From Wohlfahrtiimonas chitiniclastica DSM 18708 (GTDB lineage Bacteria; Pseudomonadota; Gammaproteobacteria; Cardiobacteriales; Wohlfahrtiimonadaceae), in assembly GCF_000375345.1 (NCBI RefSeq), contig NZ_AQXD01000003.1, positions 62,001 to 126,000 on the forward strand: DNA of 64,000 nt, read 5' to 3'. A program made the translations under genes and the position numbers. The notes below the pieces were generated by a model. It saw only the letters and a program-made list of their open reading frames with translations. It had not been told where the DNA came from and ran no database searches. This document shows positions 10,283 to 19,533 of the stretch, piece by piece (position 1 is the first letter of the stretch; each line of letters begins with the position of its first letter).

Positions 10283-10963
10283 TTATTGGTTGATCGTATA
10301 TTTACCACTTCGGATGCCGACATTCGGAACCTTATGATATTTCTCAAAATAATCATACCCTTCTTTCAACTCTAACCAAAAAGCATAATGGGGCGAATGT
10401 TTCTCTCGGCTCAAGCGCGCATCCGTCATTTTAAAGGGAAACACATGCACCGGCACAGAGCTTTGACCACGATTCAATGAAGCGGCCACCAACTGATAGA
10501 TCTCATCCATTTGCTGATCAGTCATCGCATAGCAACCCACAGAGACACAATCGCCATGCACCATCAAATAGTCGCCCGTATAACCTTTAAAACGGTCATA
10601 TTGATTCGGAAAACCTAAATCAAATGATTTGTAATATTGGCTATAGGGATTGAGCGCGCGACGCGTCACCTGATAAAAACCTTCAGGAGATACCTTATCG
10701 CCCTGCCGTTTCTTTGGCCCTAAAGGACCTGAGTAATAGCAAATGGGATAATTGGTCAATTGCTGATATTTGCCATGTTTTTCATACCAAATTTCAAGCA
10801 TGCGTTCTTCTTTAAAAATGCGCACAAAAATGGGATCACCCTTTTTCGCACGAATGCTCTTTAAGCGCTGCTCAAGGGGTGCATCCGTCATATACGGCGC
10901 ACGAGAAGGTGTGCTGCATGCGACAATGATCCACACACAGCACAAAATTAAAATGTTCTTCAT
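10283..10963 (-). CDS. YafK-like L,D-transpeptidase-family lipoprotein
   Basis: Probable peptidoglycan-acting enzyme with a YkuD fold. The N-terminal MKNILILCCVWIIVACS has a lipobox (IVAC, Cys about 16), so it is predicted to be a lipoprotein. The catalytic YkuD signature is MVHGDCVSVGCYAMTD (about residues 134-149), with His, Ser, Gly and the nucleophilic Cys. Length 226 and the segment PICYYSGPLGPKKRQGDK match the YafK/DpaA group, whose E. coli member releases Braun lipoprotein from peptidoglycan. Assignment to hydrolysis rather than cross-linking is by similarity only. The next gene upstream is a phosphatase on the same strand, 21 bases away. Confidence 0.85.
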   Translation of the reverse strand: MKNILILCCVWIIVACSTPSRAPYMTDAPLEQRLKSIRAKKGDPIFVRIFKEERMLEIWYEKHGKYQQLTNYPICYYSGPLGPKKRQGDKVSPEGFYQVTRRALNPYSQYYKSFDLGFPNQYDRFKGYTGDYLMVHGDCVSVGCYAMTDQQMDEIYQLVAASLNRGQSSVPVHVFPFKMTDARLSREKHSPHYAFWLELKEGYDYFEKYHKVPNVGIRSGKYTINQ

Positions 10964-10984
10964 ACAATCCTATGGCGAGCGTAT

Positions 10985-11755
10985 TTATTGAAGATAACTC
11001 AATACCGCATCGTGCAATGCGCCATTTGTTGCCACGATGTTTGTGCTCTCTAAGCTCAAAGGCTGACCCGCTAAATCTGTCACTTTTCCGCCCGCTTCCG
11101 TCACGATGATGGAAAGTGCTGCAACGTCTAAAATCGTCACATCAGATTCCACCACAATGTCCACTTTGCCAGCAGCTGTGTAATGATAATGCAAGAAGTC
11201 GCCAAAGCCGCGCGTGCTGTTGATCGCTAAGAGCAATTGGCCATAGTTTTGCCATTTTGTGCTGTCTTTTGCCAATGATTTAATGTTGCCTGAGGAAAAT
11301 ACGGCATCTTTTAATTCAGTAATGTCGCTCACATGTACGCGCTCACCATTGATGAATGTGCCATTGCCTTTTGTGGCATAAGCCATTTCTCCTTCGCCAA
11401 AGCATGGCGCCGATGACACACCTAAAATGATCTCACCTTTGTACATCAACGCAATTTGTGTGGAGAAAAATGGACGGCGGCGAATAAAGGCTTTAGTCCC
11501 ATCAATCGGATCAATGAGCCACTGATAATCGGACTCTGGATTGATCATGCCACCTTCTTCACCCCAAAATCCATGCTCAGGAAAATTTTCAACAATAATT
11601 GATCTGATCAGGGTTTCCACATTAACATCGACCTCGGTAACTGGTGTATAATCACCTTTAATCGTAATGTTAAAACCTTGTGCTTCGTACGCTTTACGAA
11701 TCATTTTTTTAGACTCTTGTGCGGCTAAAAGTGCAACCTTTAAAAACTGTTCCAT
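10985..11755 (-). CDS. Inositol monophosphatase-family phosphatase (HisN/CysQ-like)
   Basis: Mg2+-dependent phosphatase of the IMPase superfamily, 256 residues. Metal-binding motifs: WGEEGG (about residue 67), WLIDPIDGTKAF (about 81) and the C-terminal TILDVAALSIIVTEAGG (about 205). The pattern is close to histidinol-phosphatases of the HisN type, but substrates in this superfamily (histidinol phosphate, inositol phosphate, PAP) cannot be told apart by eye. The start at 11755 is supported by GAGGA 5-6 bases upstream; an extension to 11809 has no binding site. Confidence 0.82.
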   Translation of the reverse strand: MEQFLKVALLAAQESKKMIRKAYEAQGFNITIKGDYTPVTEVDVNVETLIRSIIVENFPEHGFWGEEGGMINPESDYQWLIDPIDGTKAFIRRRPFFSTQIALMYKGEIILGVSSAPCFGEGEMAYATKGNGTFINGERVHVSDITELKDAVFSSGNIKSLAKDSTKWQNYGQLLLAINSTRGFGDFLHYHYTAAGKVDIVVESDVTILDVAALSIIVTEAGGKVTDLAGQPLSLESTNIVATNGALHDAVLSYLQ

Positions 11756-11909
11756 ATTTTCCTCAATATTAAGATGTAAACTATGACAAAATGACATTAC
11801 CTTGCCCAATTAAGCACAAAATTAACGATCATTTTTTTACTTTCTGTTAGAATTGAGACCAACTCTTCACAGACAAATGTAAAAAGATAAAAATTACATG
11901 GAGTATTAT

Positions 11910-12671
11910 ATGTCAACAATCTCTTTTTCAATAGCACCAGACATCGCGCCACAACGTCTACCAGGTTGGTATATCTTTGCGACATGGCTATCAAAACAGA
12001 TCAACACCCCCATTACAACGACTGACTTCTCATCTTTCGAAAAACAAAAACAAGCGTTATTAGATGGCAAAATAGATTTCTTATACGCCAATCCATACGA
12101 TGCTGGCTGGCTTGTGCGTGAACAAAAGTTCATTGCCTTAGCCCAACCGACAAGTGATGTGGCAGAAGTGACCATCGTGACGAAGGTCAATGGTGACATT
12201 CAAGAAGTGGTGAATATTCCAAAAGGTGTCAATGTTGCAGCGGCAGACAATGCGGATCTTCGCATGTTAGGCGCCATTTTATTAGAACCTGCGAACCTGA
12301 CTAAAGAAGATTTTACCTTTGTGGATGTGAGCAACCATATTTTAGCCATCAAAGCGTTATTGTCTGGCAAAGCGGACATTGCGATGATTCCCACTAAAAT
12401 TTTCAATGGCCTCAGTAAAACGATTGCCAATGATCTTAAAGCGTTGGTATCAACCCAAGCACGTGACATCGAAAGCGTTGCCCATTGCTTTGTGCTCTCA
12501 CCACAAATGGCTGAGTTTGCAGAGCCCATCAAACAAGTGCTCAAAGAGATGAAAAACTTGCCCAATGGTCAATCCATTTTAGATGATATTGGCGTCACGG
12601 ATTGGAAAATCCTTGAAAATAAAGATGAAATTGCCTTTATGATCGATTTGATCTACGCATTACAAGTCTAA
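11910..12671 (+). CDS. PhnD-like substrate-binding-domain protein without signal peptide
   Basis: Phosphate/phosphonate-binding (PhnD) type periplasmic-binding fold: PDIAPQRLPGWYIFATWLSK, LLDGKIDFLYANPYDAGWL, IKALLSGKADIAMIPTKIF and the end NGQSILDDIGVTDW are typical. It has no signal peptide or lipobox, so it should be cytoplasmic, and no phnC/phnE transporter genes flank it. It may therefore be a sensor or enzyme-like stand-alone member. GGAG at 11900-11903 lies 6 bases before the ATG at 11910, favouring this start over 11898. It stands as a single gene, closed by a terminator. Confidence 0.75.
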   Translation: MSTISFSIAPDIAPQRLPGWYIFATWLSKQINTPITTTDFSSFEKQKQALLDGKIDFLYANPYDAGWLVREQKFIALAQPTSDVAEVTIVTKVNGDIQEVVNIPKGVNVAAADNADLRMLGAILLEPANLTKEDFTFVDVSNHILAIKALLSGKADIAMIPTKIFNGLSKTIANDLKALVSTQARDIESVAHCFVLSPQMAEFAEPIKQVLKEMKNLPNGQSILDDIGVTDWKILENKDEIAFMIDLIYALQV

Positions 12672-12685
12672 TATTCTTCGGCAAT

Positions 12686-12713
12686 AAAAAAGCGATCCAT
12701 GGATCGCTTTTTT
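12686..12713. terminator. Bidirectional terminator (PhnD-like / glyQ)
   Basis: AGCGATCC/GGATCGCT stem flanked by A and T runs, between convergent genes. Confidence 0.92.
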
Positions 12714-12728
12714 CATGTTCAGATTTTT

Positions 12729-13622
12729 TTAATCTTTCAACATCGGGAAACCTAAAGCTTCACGGCTGTTGTAATATGCTTCTGCCACTGATTTGGCCAA
12801 TTCACGCACACGTAAAATGTAAGATTGACGTTCTGTCACGGAGATTGCTTTACGCGCATCTAACAAGTTAAAAGTATGCGATGCTTTTAACACCATTTCA
12901 TACGCTGGCAATGCCAATTTTGCTTCAATCAAGCGTTTGGCTTCTTTCTCATAAAAACTGAATGCCGTTAATAAGAAATCCACATCCGCATGTTCAAAGT
13001 TATAAGTCGATTGTTCCACTTCATTTTGATGGAACACATCGCCATACGTGACGATGCCAAATGGACCTTCTGACCACACTAAGTCATAAACGCTCTCTAC
13101 ATTTTGTAGATACATCGCCAAGCGCTCTAAACCATAGGTGATTTCACCCATTACAGGTTTACACTCTAAGCCGCCCACTTGTTGGAAATAGGTAAATTGC
13201 GTCACTTCCATGCCGTTTAACCACACTTCCCAGCCTAAGCCCCAAGCGCCAAGCGTTGGAGATTCCCAGTTATCTTCCACAAAGCGCACATCATGCACTT
13301 TGGTGTTGATGCCAAGCACATTTAACGACTCTAAGTAGAGCTCTTGGAAATTCGCAGGCGAAGGTTTGATCACCACTTGGAATTGATAGTAATGCTGCAA
13401 GCGGTTAGGGTTTTCACCATAGCGGCCATCGGTTGGGCGACGAGAGGGTTGCACATAAGCAGAAGCCCAAGGCTCAGGGCCTAATGAGCGTAAGAATGTC
13501 GCTGAATGGAATGTACCTGCGCCCACTTCCATGTCGTAAGGTTGTAAAACCACACAGCCATGTTCTGCCCAGAATGTTTGTAGTTTGAGGATAATTTCCT
13601 GAAATGTTAATACTTTTGACAT
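12729..13622 (-). CDS. glyQ: Glycine--tRNA ligase alpha subunit
   Basis: Alpha subunit of the bacterial alpha2beta2 glycyl-tRNA synthetase; it carries the class II catalytic core that activates glycine. Family motifs: [20 protein letters not shown] (about residue 23), [17 protein letters not shown] (about 58), [20 protein letters not shown] and LERLAMYLQ. Length 297 is normal. Unusually, the beta-subunit gene glyS does not follow it: downstream is a terminator and a convergent gene, upstream an MscS-type channel gene. glyS must lie elsewhere in the genome. Confidence 0.97.
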   Translation of the reverse strand: MSKVLTFQEIILKLQTFWAEHGCVVLQPYDMEVGAGTFHSATFLRSLGPEPWASAYVQPSRRPTDGRYGENPNRLQHYYQFQVVIKPSPANFQELYLESLNVLGINTKVHDVRFVEDNWESPTLGAWGLGWEVWLNGMEVTQFTYFQQVGGLECKPVMGEITYGLERLAMYLQNVESVYDLVWSEGPFGIVTYGDVFHQNEVEQSTYNFEHADVDFLLTAFSFYEKEAKRLIEAKLALPAYEMVLKASHTFNLLDARKAISVTERQSYILRVRELAKSVAEAYYNSREALGFPMLKD

Positions 13623-13674
13623 AATTCCGTTATACCTTAAAAAATTGACGACATTATAGCGAGTTCAACCCCAT

Positions 13675-15963
13675 TTAATCACTTTTTTTGAACAATGATA
13701 ACTGAACTTCGCGCAGATCATCTTTAAAACTCTTCTCCACTGTATCATCTTCAAAGGGCTTAATGGCCATTGCACTCTTATCTCTAAAGCGCAATTCACT
13801 TTGTGGCACAGGGACTTCAATGTTATTGACTTTCAATGCAGTATCAATCGCCCACATATATGCAGCATGTACGCTGTTTGGGCGTTTAACTGCACGCGCG
13901 GTGAGCCACACAACGAGCTCAAATTCATAATAATAATCCCCAAAGCGATTGAGCCACACGGCAGGATTGCGCCCTGGAATCCCTTTTAAAGTGTGCGGCA
14001 CCTCTTCTGCGTATTTAAGCACTGCTTCACGCACCAATTCTTTATCCGTGCCATAGGCCACCCTAAATGGATAACGAATGCGGCGATGGGGCTCTGTGAG
14101 CGTCCAGTTGAGCATTTTGGTGTTGATGAGCTCTGAGTTTGGAATCACAATCTCCACATTATCATTGTCCGCAATGATTGTGGCACGCACGTTAATCGCG
14201 CGCACTTCCCCACGCAAATTACGGTCTTGTAATTCAATGAAGTCACCCACTTTAATCGAGCGCTCAAACAAAATGATCAAGCCTGACACAAAGTTATTGA
14301 CGATCGATTGCAACCCAAAACCCAGCCCGATTGCAAGCGCACCGGCAACCAAAGCAAAGTTCGTAAAGTCAATCCCAATGATGGTGAGCCCACCTAAAAA
14401 TCCTACCAAAATGATGGAATAATAAGTTAAACGCCCTGTTAAATAGAAGGCAGGCAATTTATCTCCGCCATTGCGATTGCCCACACGCAGTAACAATTTA
14501 TTGAGCCAAAAGGCAATCCACCAAGAGACGAACAATACCACCACAAAGCGCACCAAACCGCTTGCCGTCACGGGCGTTTCACCCACTTTAAAGAGGGATG
14601 TGGAAGTAGATTCTTTAGCCGTTTTCCAAGCATCGCTTAAAAATAAGCGCGCTTTGTAATACGTATTGCGCCAGCCGCCACTTAAGGCTAAGACCTTTTC
14701 TTTAGTCAGGCGCGAAACATAATTGCTGTCCTCAATCAACACATTCAAACGCTGCAAAGTGATGGAGGTGTCTTGAATGAGATTTGAGCGATCTTGAATG
14801 ATGTTGCGCAAAAAGAGGGATTGCTCACCATCGGCATGCGATTCAGCCAACAATTCTGTGGAACGAATGCGCTCAATCTCATTTTGCTCTGTACGGCTGA
14901 TGGCTTTGGCATTGAGCTCACTGAGCTCTTTATCATATCGGCGCACCATTTTCATGGCTTTTTCATTGTCTGAATGGCCATCAAAGAGCAATTGCAGGAG
15001 ATTTTCTTCCATCTTATACAGCACAATTTGCGCTTGAATGGTGGCCAAATGCACTTGTGTATTGAGGACACGTAACTCACGATAACGGGCAACGGCGGCA
15101 TCTTCTTTAGTGCCAGAAGAATCCATCAAGGCGGCAAATTGCTGCTCACGGGACAATTTAGCCGACAACTCCTGCATTCGCTGCTCGGATTGATTGATGG
15201 CATCACGCAGCTGCTGAATCTCCGTTTCTGAGGTGACCAAGCTATTGACCGCAACACCCATCACCATTTTGACATCATCTAACTGCTTTAAAATGCCTTC
15301 AAGCTCAATTTTAATGGCTTTATAGCGCTCATCGATCAACACAGCATCTGTTTGTAACTGAATGATGTTGAGCCCTTCATGGAAGCGGTGACTGTCAGTG
15401 CTCGTCATTTCTAAATAACGGGCTAAACTGGTGTTGAGCTGACGATCAAGGGCACGCAACTGCTTTTCATATTCGCTCACTTCTAAGCGAAGGCGCTGGG
15501 CATTGCCCTCTAAATCCCGCTCCTGATGCATCAAATCAATGAGCTGTTTAATGCTGTATTGCTGAGCAATGACGATTTTAGCAACGTTGGTTTTCTTCAC
15601 AGACTTACGTTTAAACGCTTCATAGGCCGTTAAGTTTGCAGAAATTTGATTCACCACCGTTTGATACTGTTTTTGCTCTTCTGCGGGCAATTGAGCAATT
15701 TGCTCACTCACATGTTTGGTGAAAGCCTCAATTGCCCCTTTTAAATCATCTTCATTTTTACTTGAAAAATATCCCCACCATGTGGCGCTGAGCTTTAAGG
15801 GATCTGGCAATTCATGTTGTTTGGTTTCGCTCTTCTCGCCCCCTAAACCATCTTTGAGAATCGTATTGATGGGTAACGCTTGGCTCATCGCAATATTCGT
15901 AGGCAGATCAATGAGTAATCCACAGAACATCAAGGATAGCAAAGCCACGATTCTTTTGTTCAC
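13675..15963 (-). CDS. Large MscS-family mechanosensitive channel
   Basis: Predicted inner-membrane tension-gated channel, 762 residues. An N-terminal signal-like segment (about residues 5-28) leads into a long, charged, mostly helical periplasmic domain with coiled-coil character to about residue 445. A hydrophobic segment lies near 463-490, then TM helices around 507-530 and the pore-lining GALAIGLGFGLQSIVNNFVSG (two adjacent stretches near 545-565), followed by the MscS beta domain (FERSIKVGDFIEL, NVEIVIPNSELI). It is larger than MscS (about 286) but smaller than MscK or MscM (about 1,100). Osmotic protection is inferred from the family. Confidence 0.88.
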   Translation of the reverse strand: MNKRIVALLSLMFCGLLIDLPTNIAMSQALPINTILKDGLGGEKSETKQHELPDPLKLSATWWGYFSSKNEDDLKGAIEAFTKHVSEQIAQLPAEEQKQYQTVVNQISANLTAYEAFKRKSVKKTNVAKIVIAQQYSIKQLIDLMHQERDLEGNAQRLRLEVSEYEKQLRALDRQLNTSLARYLEMTSTDSHRFHEGLNIIQLQTDAVLIDERYKAIKIELEGILKQLDDVKMVMGVAVNSLVTSETEIQQLRDAINQSEQRMQELSAKLSREQQFAALMDSSGTKEDAAVARYRELRVLNTQVHLATIQAQIVLYKMEENLLQLLFDGHSDNEKAMKMVRRYDKELSELNAKAISRTEQNEIERIRSTELLAESHADGEQSLFLRNIIQDRSNLIQDTSITLQRLNVLIEDSNYVSRLTKEKVLALSGGWRNTYYKARLFLSDAWKTAKESTSTSLFKVGETPVTASGLVRFVVVLFVSWWIAFWLNKLLLRVGNRNGGDKLPAFYLTGRLTYYSIILVGFLGGLTIIGIDFTNFALVAGALAIGLGFGLQSIVNNFVSGLIILFERSIKVGDFIELQDRNLRGEVRAINVRATIIADNDNVEIVIPNSELINTKMLNWTLTEPHRRIRYPFRVAYGTDKELVREAVLKYAEEVPHTLKGIPGRNPAVWLNRFGDYYYEFELVVWLTARAVKRPNSVHAAYMWAIDTALKVNNIEVPVPQSELRFRDKSAMAIKPFEDDTVEKSFKDDLREVQLSLFKKSD

Positions 15964-16141
15964 ATAACCACCTTATTCAAAATATGAGCGCCCGATAATG
16001 ATTGCGTTATTCGTTTTTTCTAAAGCAAAAAGACAAAGAGCTAGTATTATATACTTCATTTGAGTAAAATTGCAGAGTTTAACTCTGTCATGACATATGT
16101 TTTTGACCATTCCATTACTTTACAATTAACCGAGGAATATT

Positions 16142-16426
16142 GTGGCAAAACGCAAAACTGGCGATGAAAGCATTGAAAGTAAACTCACCTCAATCGAACA
16201 GATGATTGAGCAGCTTGAGTCTGGTGAATTGAGTTTAGATGAGTCGTTAAAACTCTTCACAGATGGCACACTGCTCATTCAAGATTGCCGCACATTATTA
16301 GATCAAACGGCTCAGAAAATTGAAGCCATCACCCAAAAAGATGCTGACAAAACACCAAAAATCACGCCACCTTTTAGCGATGATATCTTTGATGATTCCG
16401 CCAATCATGATGACATTCCCTTTTAA
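16142..16426 (+). CDS. xseB: Exodeoxyribonuclease VII small subunit
   Basis: Small subunit of exonuclease VII, 94 residues. The family helical hairpin IESKLTSIEQMIEQLESGEL is followed by SLDESLKLFTDGTLLIQDCR. The C-terminal tail is acidic and low-complexity. Start codon is GTG at 16142, with GAGGA at 16132-16136 five bases upstream. First gene of xseB-ispA-dxs, the same order as in E. coli. Confidence 0.93.
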   Translation: MAKRKTGDESIESKLTSIEQMIEQLESGELSLDESLKLFTDGTLLIQDCRTLLDQTAQKIEAITQKDADKTPKITPPFSDDIFDDSANHDDIPF

Positions 16427-16449
16427 TGAGATAGCCTTTGAGTATAACC

Positions 16450-17313
16450 ATGTTCGAATTTAGAGAAGCCTTCGAGTGCTATCTAGCACAATACTTAGAT
16501 CAACTGCCCACCGTGCCTTTATTGAAAGAAGCGATGAGCTACAGTGCACTCGATGGTGGTAAACGCATTCGCCCATTGCTCGTCTTTGCGGGCGGACAAT
16601 TGAGCGGTGCAGACAATACCGCGCTATTGCCAATTGCCGCGGCCATTGAAATGATCCATTGCTATTCATTGGTGCACGATGATCTCCCTGCGATGGATGA
16701 TGATGATTATCGCCGCGGCAAACTCAGTAACCACAAAGCCTATGATGAAGCCACCGCCATTTTAGTGGGCGATGCATTATTGACCGAAGCCTTTGCCCTC
16801 CTTGCCCATGCGGATGTTTACAGTGCTGAGCAAAAAGTTGAACTCTTTAAACTATTGAGCACAGCCTCCGGCGCGCTTGGCATGATCAAAGGTCAATTTT
16901 TGGACATGCAAGCGGAGCATCAACCGATCACATTAGAAGGCTTGCAAGAGATTCATCTCCATAAAACCGGCGCACTCATCAAAGCGAGCATTTTAATGGG
17001 CCATTTAGTGGGTCCGCAATTTAACCGTGCAGCCTTTGATCAGTTGGCAATTTATGCAGCGAAAGTGGGCTTAATGTTCCAAATTCAAGATGACATTTTA
17101 GATGCCACAAGCACCGCAGAAGTGCTCGGCAAAAGTGTCGGTAAAGATGCGGCACAAGAAAAAGCCACATATGTGAATCTTCTTGGCATTGAAACGGCAC
17201 AAGATTATATGAATCGCTTAACGACAGAAGCCTTGTCGATGCTCGCGCCCTTTGATGCCGCGGCCGATGCCCTCAACACTCTTACTCATTATGTGATCGA
17301 AAGGCAGAATTGA
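16450..17313 (+). CDS. ispA: Farnesyl diphosphate synthase (polyprenyl synthetase)
   Basis: Condenses isopentenyl diphosphate with dimethylallyl and geranyl diphosphate to make farnesyl diphosphate for undecaprenyl-P and ubiquinone synthesis. Both aspartate-rich motifs are present: LVHDDLPAMDDDDYRRG (first, about residue 77) and FQIQDDILD (second, about 217), plus the GGKRIRP isopentenyl-binding motif (about 36). About 287 residues. An upstream TTG at 16438 is also in frame; ATG 16450 was chosen because it matches where homologues begin, although neither start has a strong binding site. dxs starts 2 bases after its stop. Confidence 0.94.
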   Translation: MFEFREAFECYLAQYLDQLPTVPLLKEAMSYSALDGGKRIRPLLVFAGGQLSGADNTALLPIAAAIEMIHCYSLVHDDLPAMDDDDYRRGKLSNHKAYDEATAILVGDALLTEAFALLAHADVYSAEQKVELFKLLSTASGALGMIKGQFLDMQAEHQPITLEGLQEIHLHKTGALIKASILMGHLVGPQFNRAAFDQLAIYAAKVGLMFQIQDDILDATSTAEVLGKSVGKDAAQEKATYVNLLGIETAQDYMNRLTTEALSMLAPFDAAADALNTLTHYVIERQN

Positions 17314-17314
17314 T

Positions 17315-19165
17315 ATGTCACTTTTGAACCAAATTCAAACACCGCAAGATCTTAAACGCTTATCGATGCCAGAGCTTGAGCAGCTGACGGCTGAGCTGCG
17401 CCAATTTTTGATCGACAGCGTGTTGAAAAGTGGTGGACACTTTGCCTCTGGCCTTGGCGTCATTGAATTGACAGTGGCATTGCATTATGTGTTTGATGCG
17501 CCGAATGATGCCATCATTTGGGATGTGGGGCATCAAGCGTATCCCCATAAAATTCTGACAGAGCGCCGCGAACAGCTCAACACCATTCGCCAAAAGAATG
17601 GTTTAAAGCCCTTCCCTTGCCCGAAAGAGAGTCGTTATGATGCCTTTACCGTTGGGCACTCTTCAACATCCGTGAGTGCTGCCCTTGGCATGAGCATTGC
17701 CAATCAGCTTTTGCACAATCCCCATCATGCCGTGGCGGTCATTGGCGATGGTGCATTAACGGCTGGGATGGCATTTGAAGCCCTCAATCATGCTGGCGCC
17801 ATCAAAGCGGATATGTTGGTGATTTTAAACGACAACAATATGTCCATTTCCCCAAATGTGGGCGCACTGAGCAACATGCTCACCAAGACATTGTCGAACC
17901 CCATTTTGCAATCTTTGCGCACAGAGAGTAAGCGACTCATAGAAAAATTGCCGCTGCCGCATGCTTTAGAGCTTGCAAAGCGCACCGAAGAACAGATTAA
18001 AAGTATGGTCGCTGGTGATGGCGGTTTATTTGAAGCCCTAGATTTCCAATATTTTGGACCCGTCAATGGGCATGATTTACCCTCATTGATCGCCATTCTC
18101 AATAATTTAAAACAAAAGCGTGGCCCAAAACTCCTGCATTTGATCACACAAAAAGGCAAAGGCTATACGCTCGCTGAATCTGCACCCATTAAATTCCATG
18201 CGGTCTCTGCACCTGCAACACCGAAACCTGTTGAAGCAAAACCTAAAACCTATACGCAAATCTTCTCCCAATGGATTTGTGATGCGGCTGCGCGTGACCA
18301 TAAAGTTGTCGCCATCACGCCTGCCATGCGTGAAGGCTCAGGTTTAGTGGAATTTGAACAACGCTTTCCCAAGCGCTTTTTTGATGTAGCGATTGCTGAG
18401 CAACATGCCGTCACCATTGCCGCTGGCATGCAAATGAAAGGTTTAAAGCCTGTGGTTGCCATCTATTCCACTTTTTTACAACGTGGATATGATCAGCTCA
18501 TTCATGATGTGGCTTTACAAGATTTACCGATTGTGTTTGCAATTGATCGCGCAGGCGTTGTAGGCCCGGATGGCCCGACACACATTGGCGCATTTGATTT
18601 GGCATATTTACGCATCATTCCCAATATGGTGGTGATGGCGCCTTCAGATGAAAATGAGCAATATCACATGCTCAATTTAGCGCTGACGATTGATCACCCA
18701 ACCGCTGTGCGCTATCCACGTGGCAGCGCTCAAGGCGTTGCCTTAACAGAAACCTCTGACATCACCTTTGGTAAAGGGCGTACAATTCGATCAGGTCACA
18801 CAATTGCCATTTTTGCAACGGGCACATTGCTGCATGTGGCCAAACATGCCGCAGAAGTGTTAAATGCCACGTTGATTGATCTTCGCTTTGTTAAACCGCT
18901 TGATCAAGCCTTGATTTTAGAGGCGGCTAAAACCCATGATTATCTCATCAGCATTGAAGATGGCGTTGTCACAGGTGGCGTTGGCAGCGCGATTTTAGAG
19001 CTTTTAGCCCAACACTTCATCTATAAACCCTTCAAAGCCTTTGGTTTACCCGATGAATTTTTAGAGCATGGTGAACGCAATGAAGTGCTTGAGATGGTGC
19101 GTTTAACGGATGAATGTTTCTTAGAGGATATTCAAGCCTTTGTTGAACAAGTCAAATTGGCCTAA
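17315..19165 (+). CDS. dxs: 1-deoxy-D-xylulose-5-phosphate synthase
   Basis: First enzyme of the MEP isoprenoid pathway; joins pyruvate and glyceraldehyde-3-phosphate using thiamine diphosphate. Visible: IIWDVGHQAYPHKIL (about residue 64), the ThDP-binding region AVIGDGALTAGMAFEALNHA ending in LNDNNMSISPN (about 140-175), the transketolase pyrimidine domain with AEQHAVTIAAGM (about 365) and VVGPDGPTHIGAFDL. Length 616 is normal. AAAGG lies before the ATG, two bases after ispA. A strong terminator follows. Confidence 0.97.
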   Translation: MSLLNQIQTPQDLKRLSMPELEQLTAELRQFLIDSVLKSGGHFASGLGVIELTVALHYVFDAPNDAIIWDVGHQAYPHKILTERREQLNTIRQKNGLKPFPCPKESRYDAFTVGHSSTSVSAALGMSIANQLLHNPHHAVAVIGDGALTAGMAFEALNHAGAIKADMLVILNDNNMSISPNVGALSNMLTKTLSNPILQSLRTESKRLIEKLPLPHALELAKRTEEQIKSMVAGDGGLFEALDFQYFGPVNGHDLPSLIAILNNLKQKRGPKLLHLITQKGKGYTLAESAPIKFHAVSAPATPKPVEAKPKTYTQIFSQWICDAAARDHKVVAITPAMREGSGLVEFEQRFPKRFFDVAIAEQHAVTIAAGMQMKGLKPVVAIYSTFLQRGYDQLIHDVALQDLPIVFAIDRAGVVGPDGPTHIGAFDLAYLRIIPNMVVMAPSDENEQYHMLNLALTIDHPTAVRYPRGSAQGVALTETSDITFGKGRTIRSGHTIAIFATGTLLHVAKHAAEVLNATLIDLRFVKPLDQALILEAAKTHDYLISIEDGVVTGGVGSAILELLAQHFIYKPFKAFGLPDEFLEHGERNEVLEMVRLTDECFLEDIQAFVEQVKLA

Positions 19166-19175
19166 ATGTAGACAA

Positions 19176-19204
19176 TAAAAAACCCCGAAATTCGGGGTTT
19201 TTTT
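19176..19204. terminator. Bidirectional terminator (dxs / ihfA)
   Basis: ACCCCGA/TCGGGGT stem with A-run on the left and T8 on the right, between convergent operons. Confidence 0.93.
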
Positions 19205-19215
19205 ACAGCTGATCT

Positions 19216-19518
19216 TTATTCGTCAACACTGATGCTAGATAAACGAGTTTTTAACTTTTGACCGACACGGAAAGTCACCACACGACGCGCAGAAACTGGA
19301 ATGTCTTCACCAGTTTTTGGGTTACGCCCAGGACGTTCCTTTTTGTCACGAAGTTCAAAACTACCAAAACCAGACAATTTGACAGATTCGCCTTTAGTTA
19401 AAGCTTCACGAATTTCATTGAAAAAATCTTCAACAAATTGTTTCGCTTCTTCACGCTGAATGTGATTAAAATCATGATACAGATTTTCCACAATCTCAGC
19501 TTTTGTTAAAGTCGCCAT
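19216..19518 (-). CDS. ihfA: Integration host factor subunit alpha
   Basis: DNA-bending nucleoid protein subunit, HU/IHF family, 100 residues. It has the N-terminal [13 protein letters not shown] helix, the [26 protein letters not shown] signature split across the beta arm (about residues 46-70, with the intercalating proline), and the C-terminal [20 protein letters not shown] lies just before the ATG. It is last in the thrS-infC-rpmI-rplT-pheS-pheT-ihfA series, the same place as in E. coli. Its partner IhfB is not in the window. Confidence 0.96.
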   Translation of the reverse strand: MATLTKAEIVENLYHDFNHIQREEAKQFVEDFFNEIREALTKGESVKLSGFGSFELRDKKERPGRNPKTGEDIPVSARRVVTFRVGQKLKTRLSSISVDE

Positions 19519-19533
19519 TTTACCCCCTACGAA

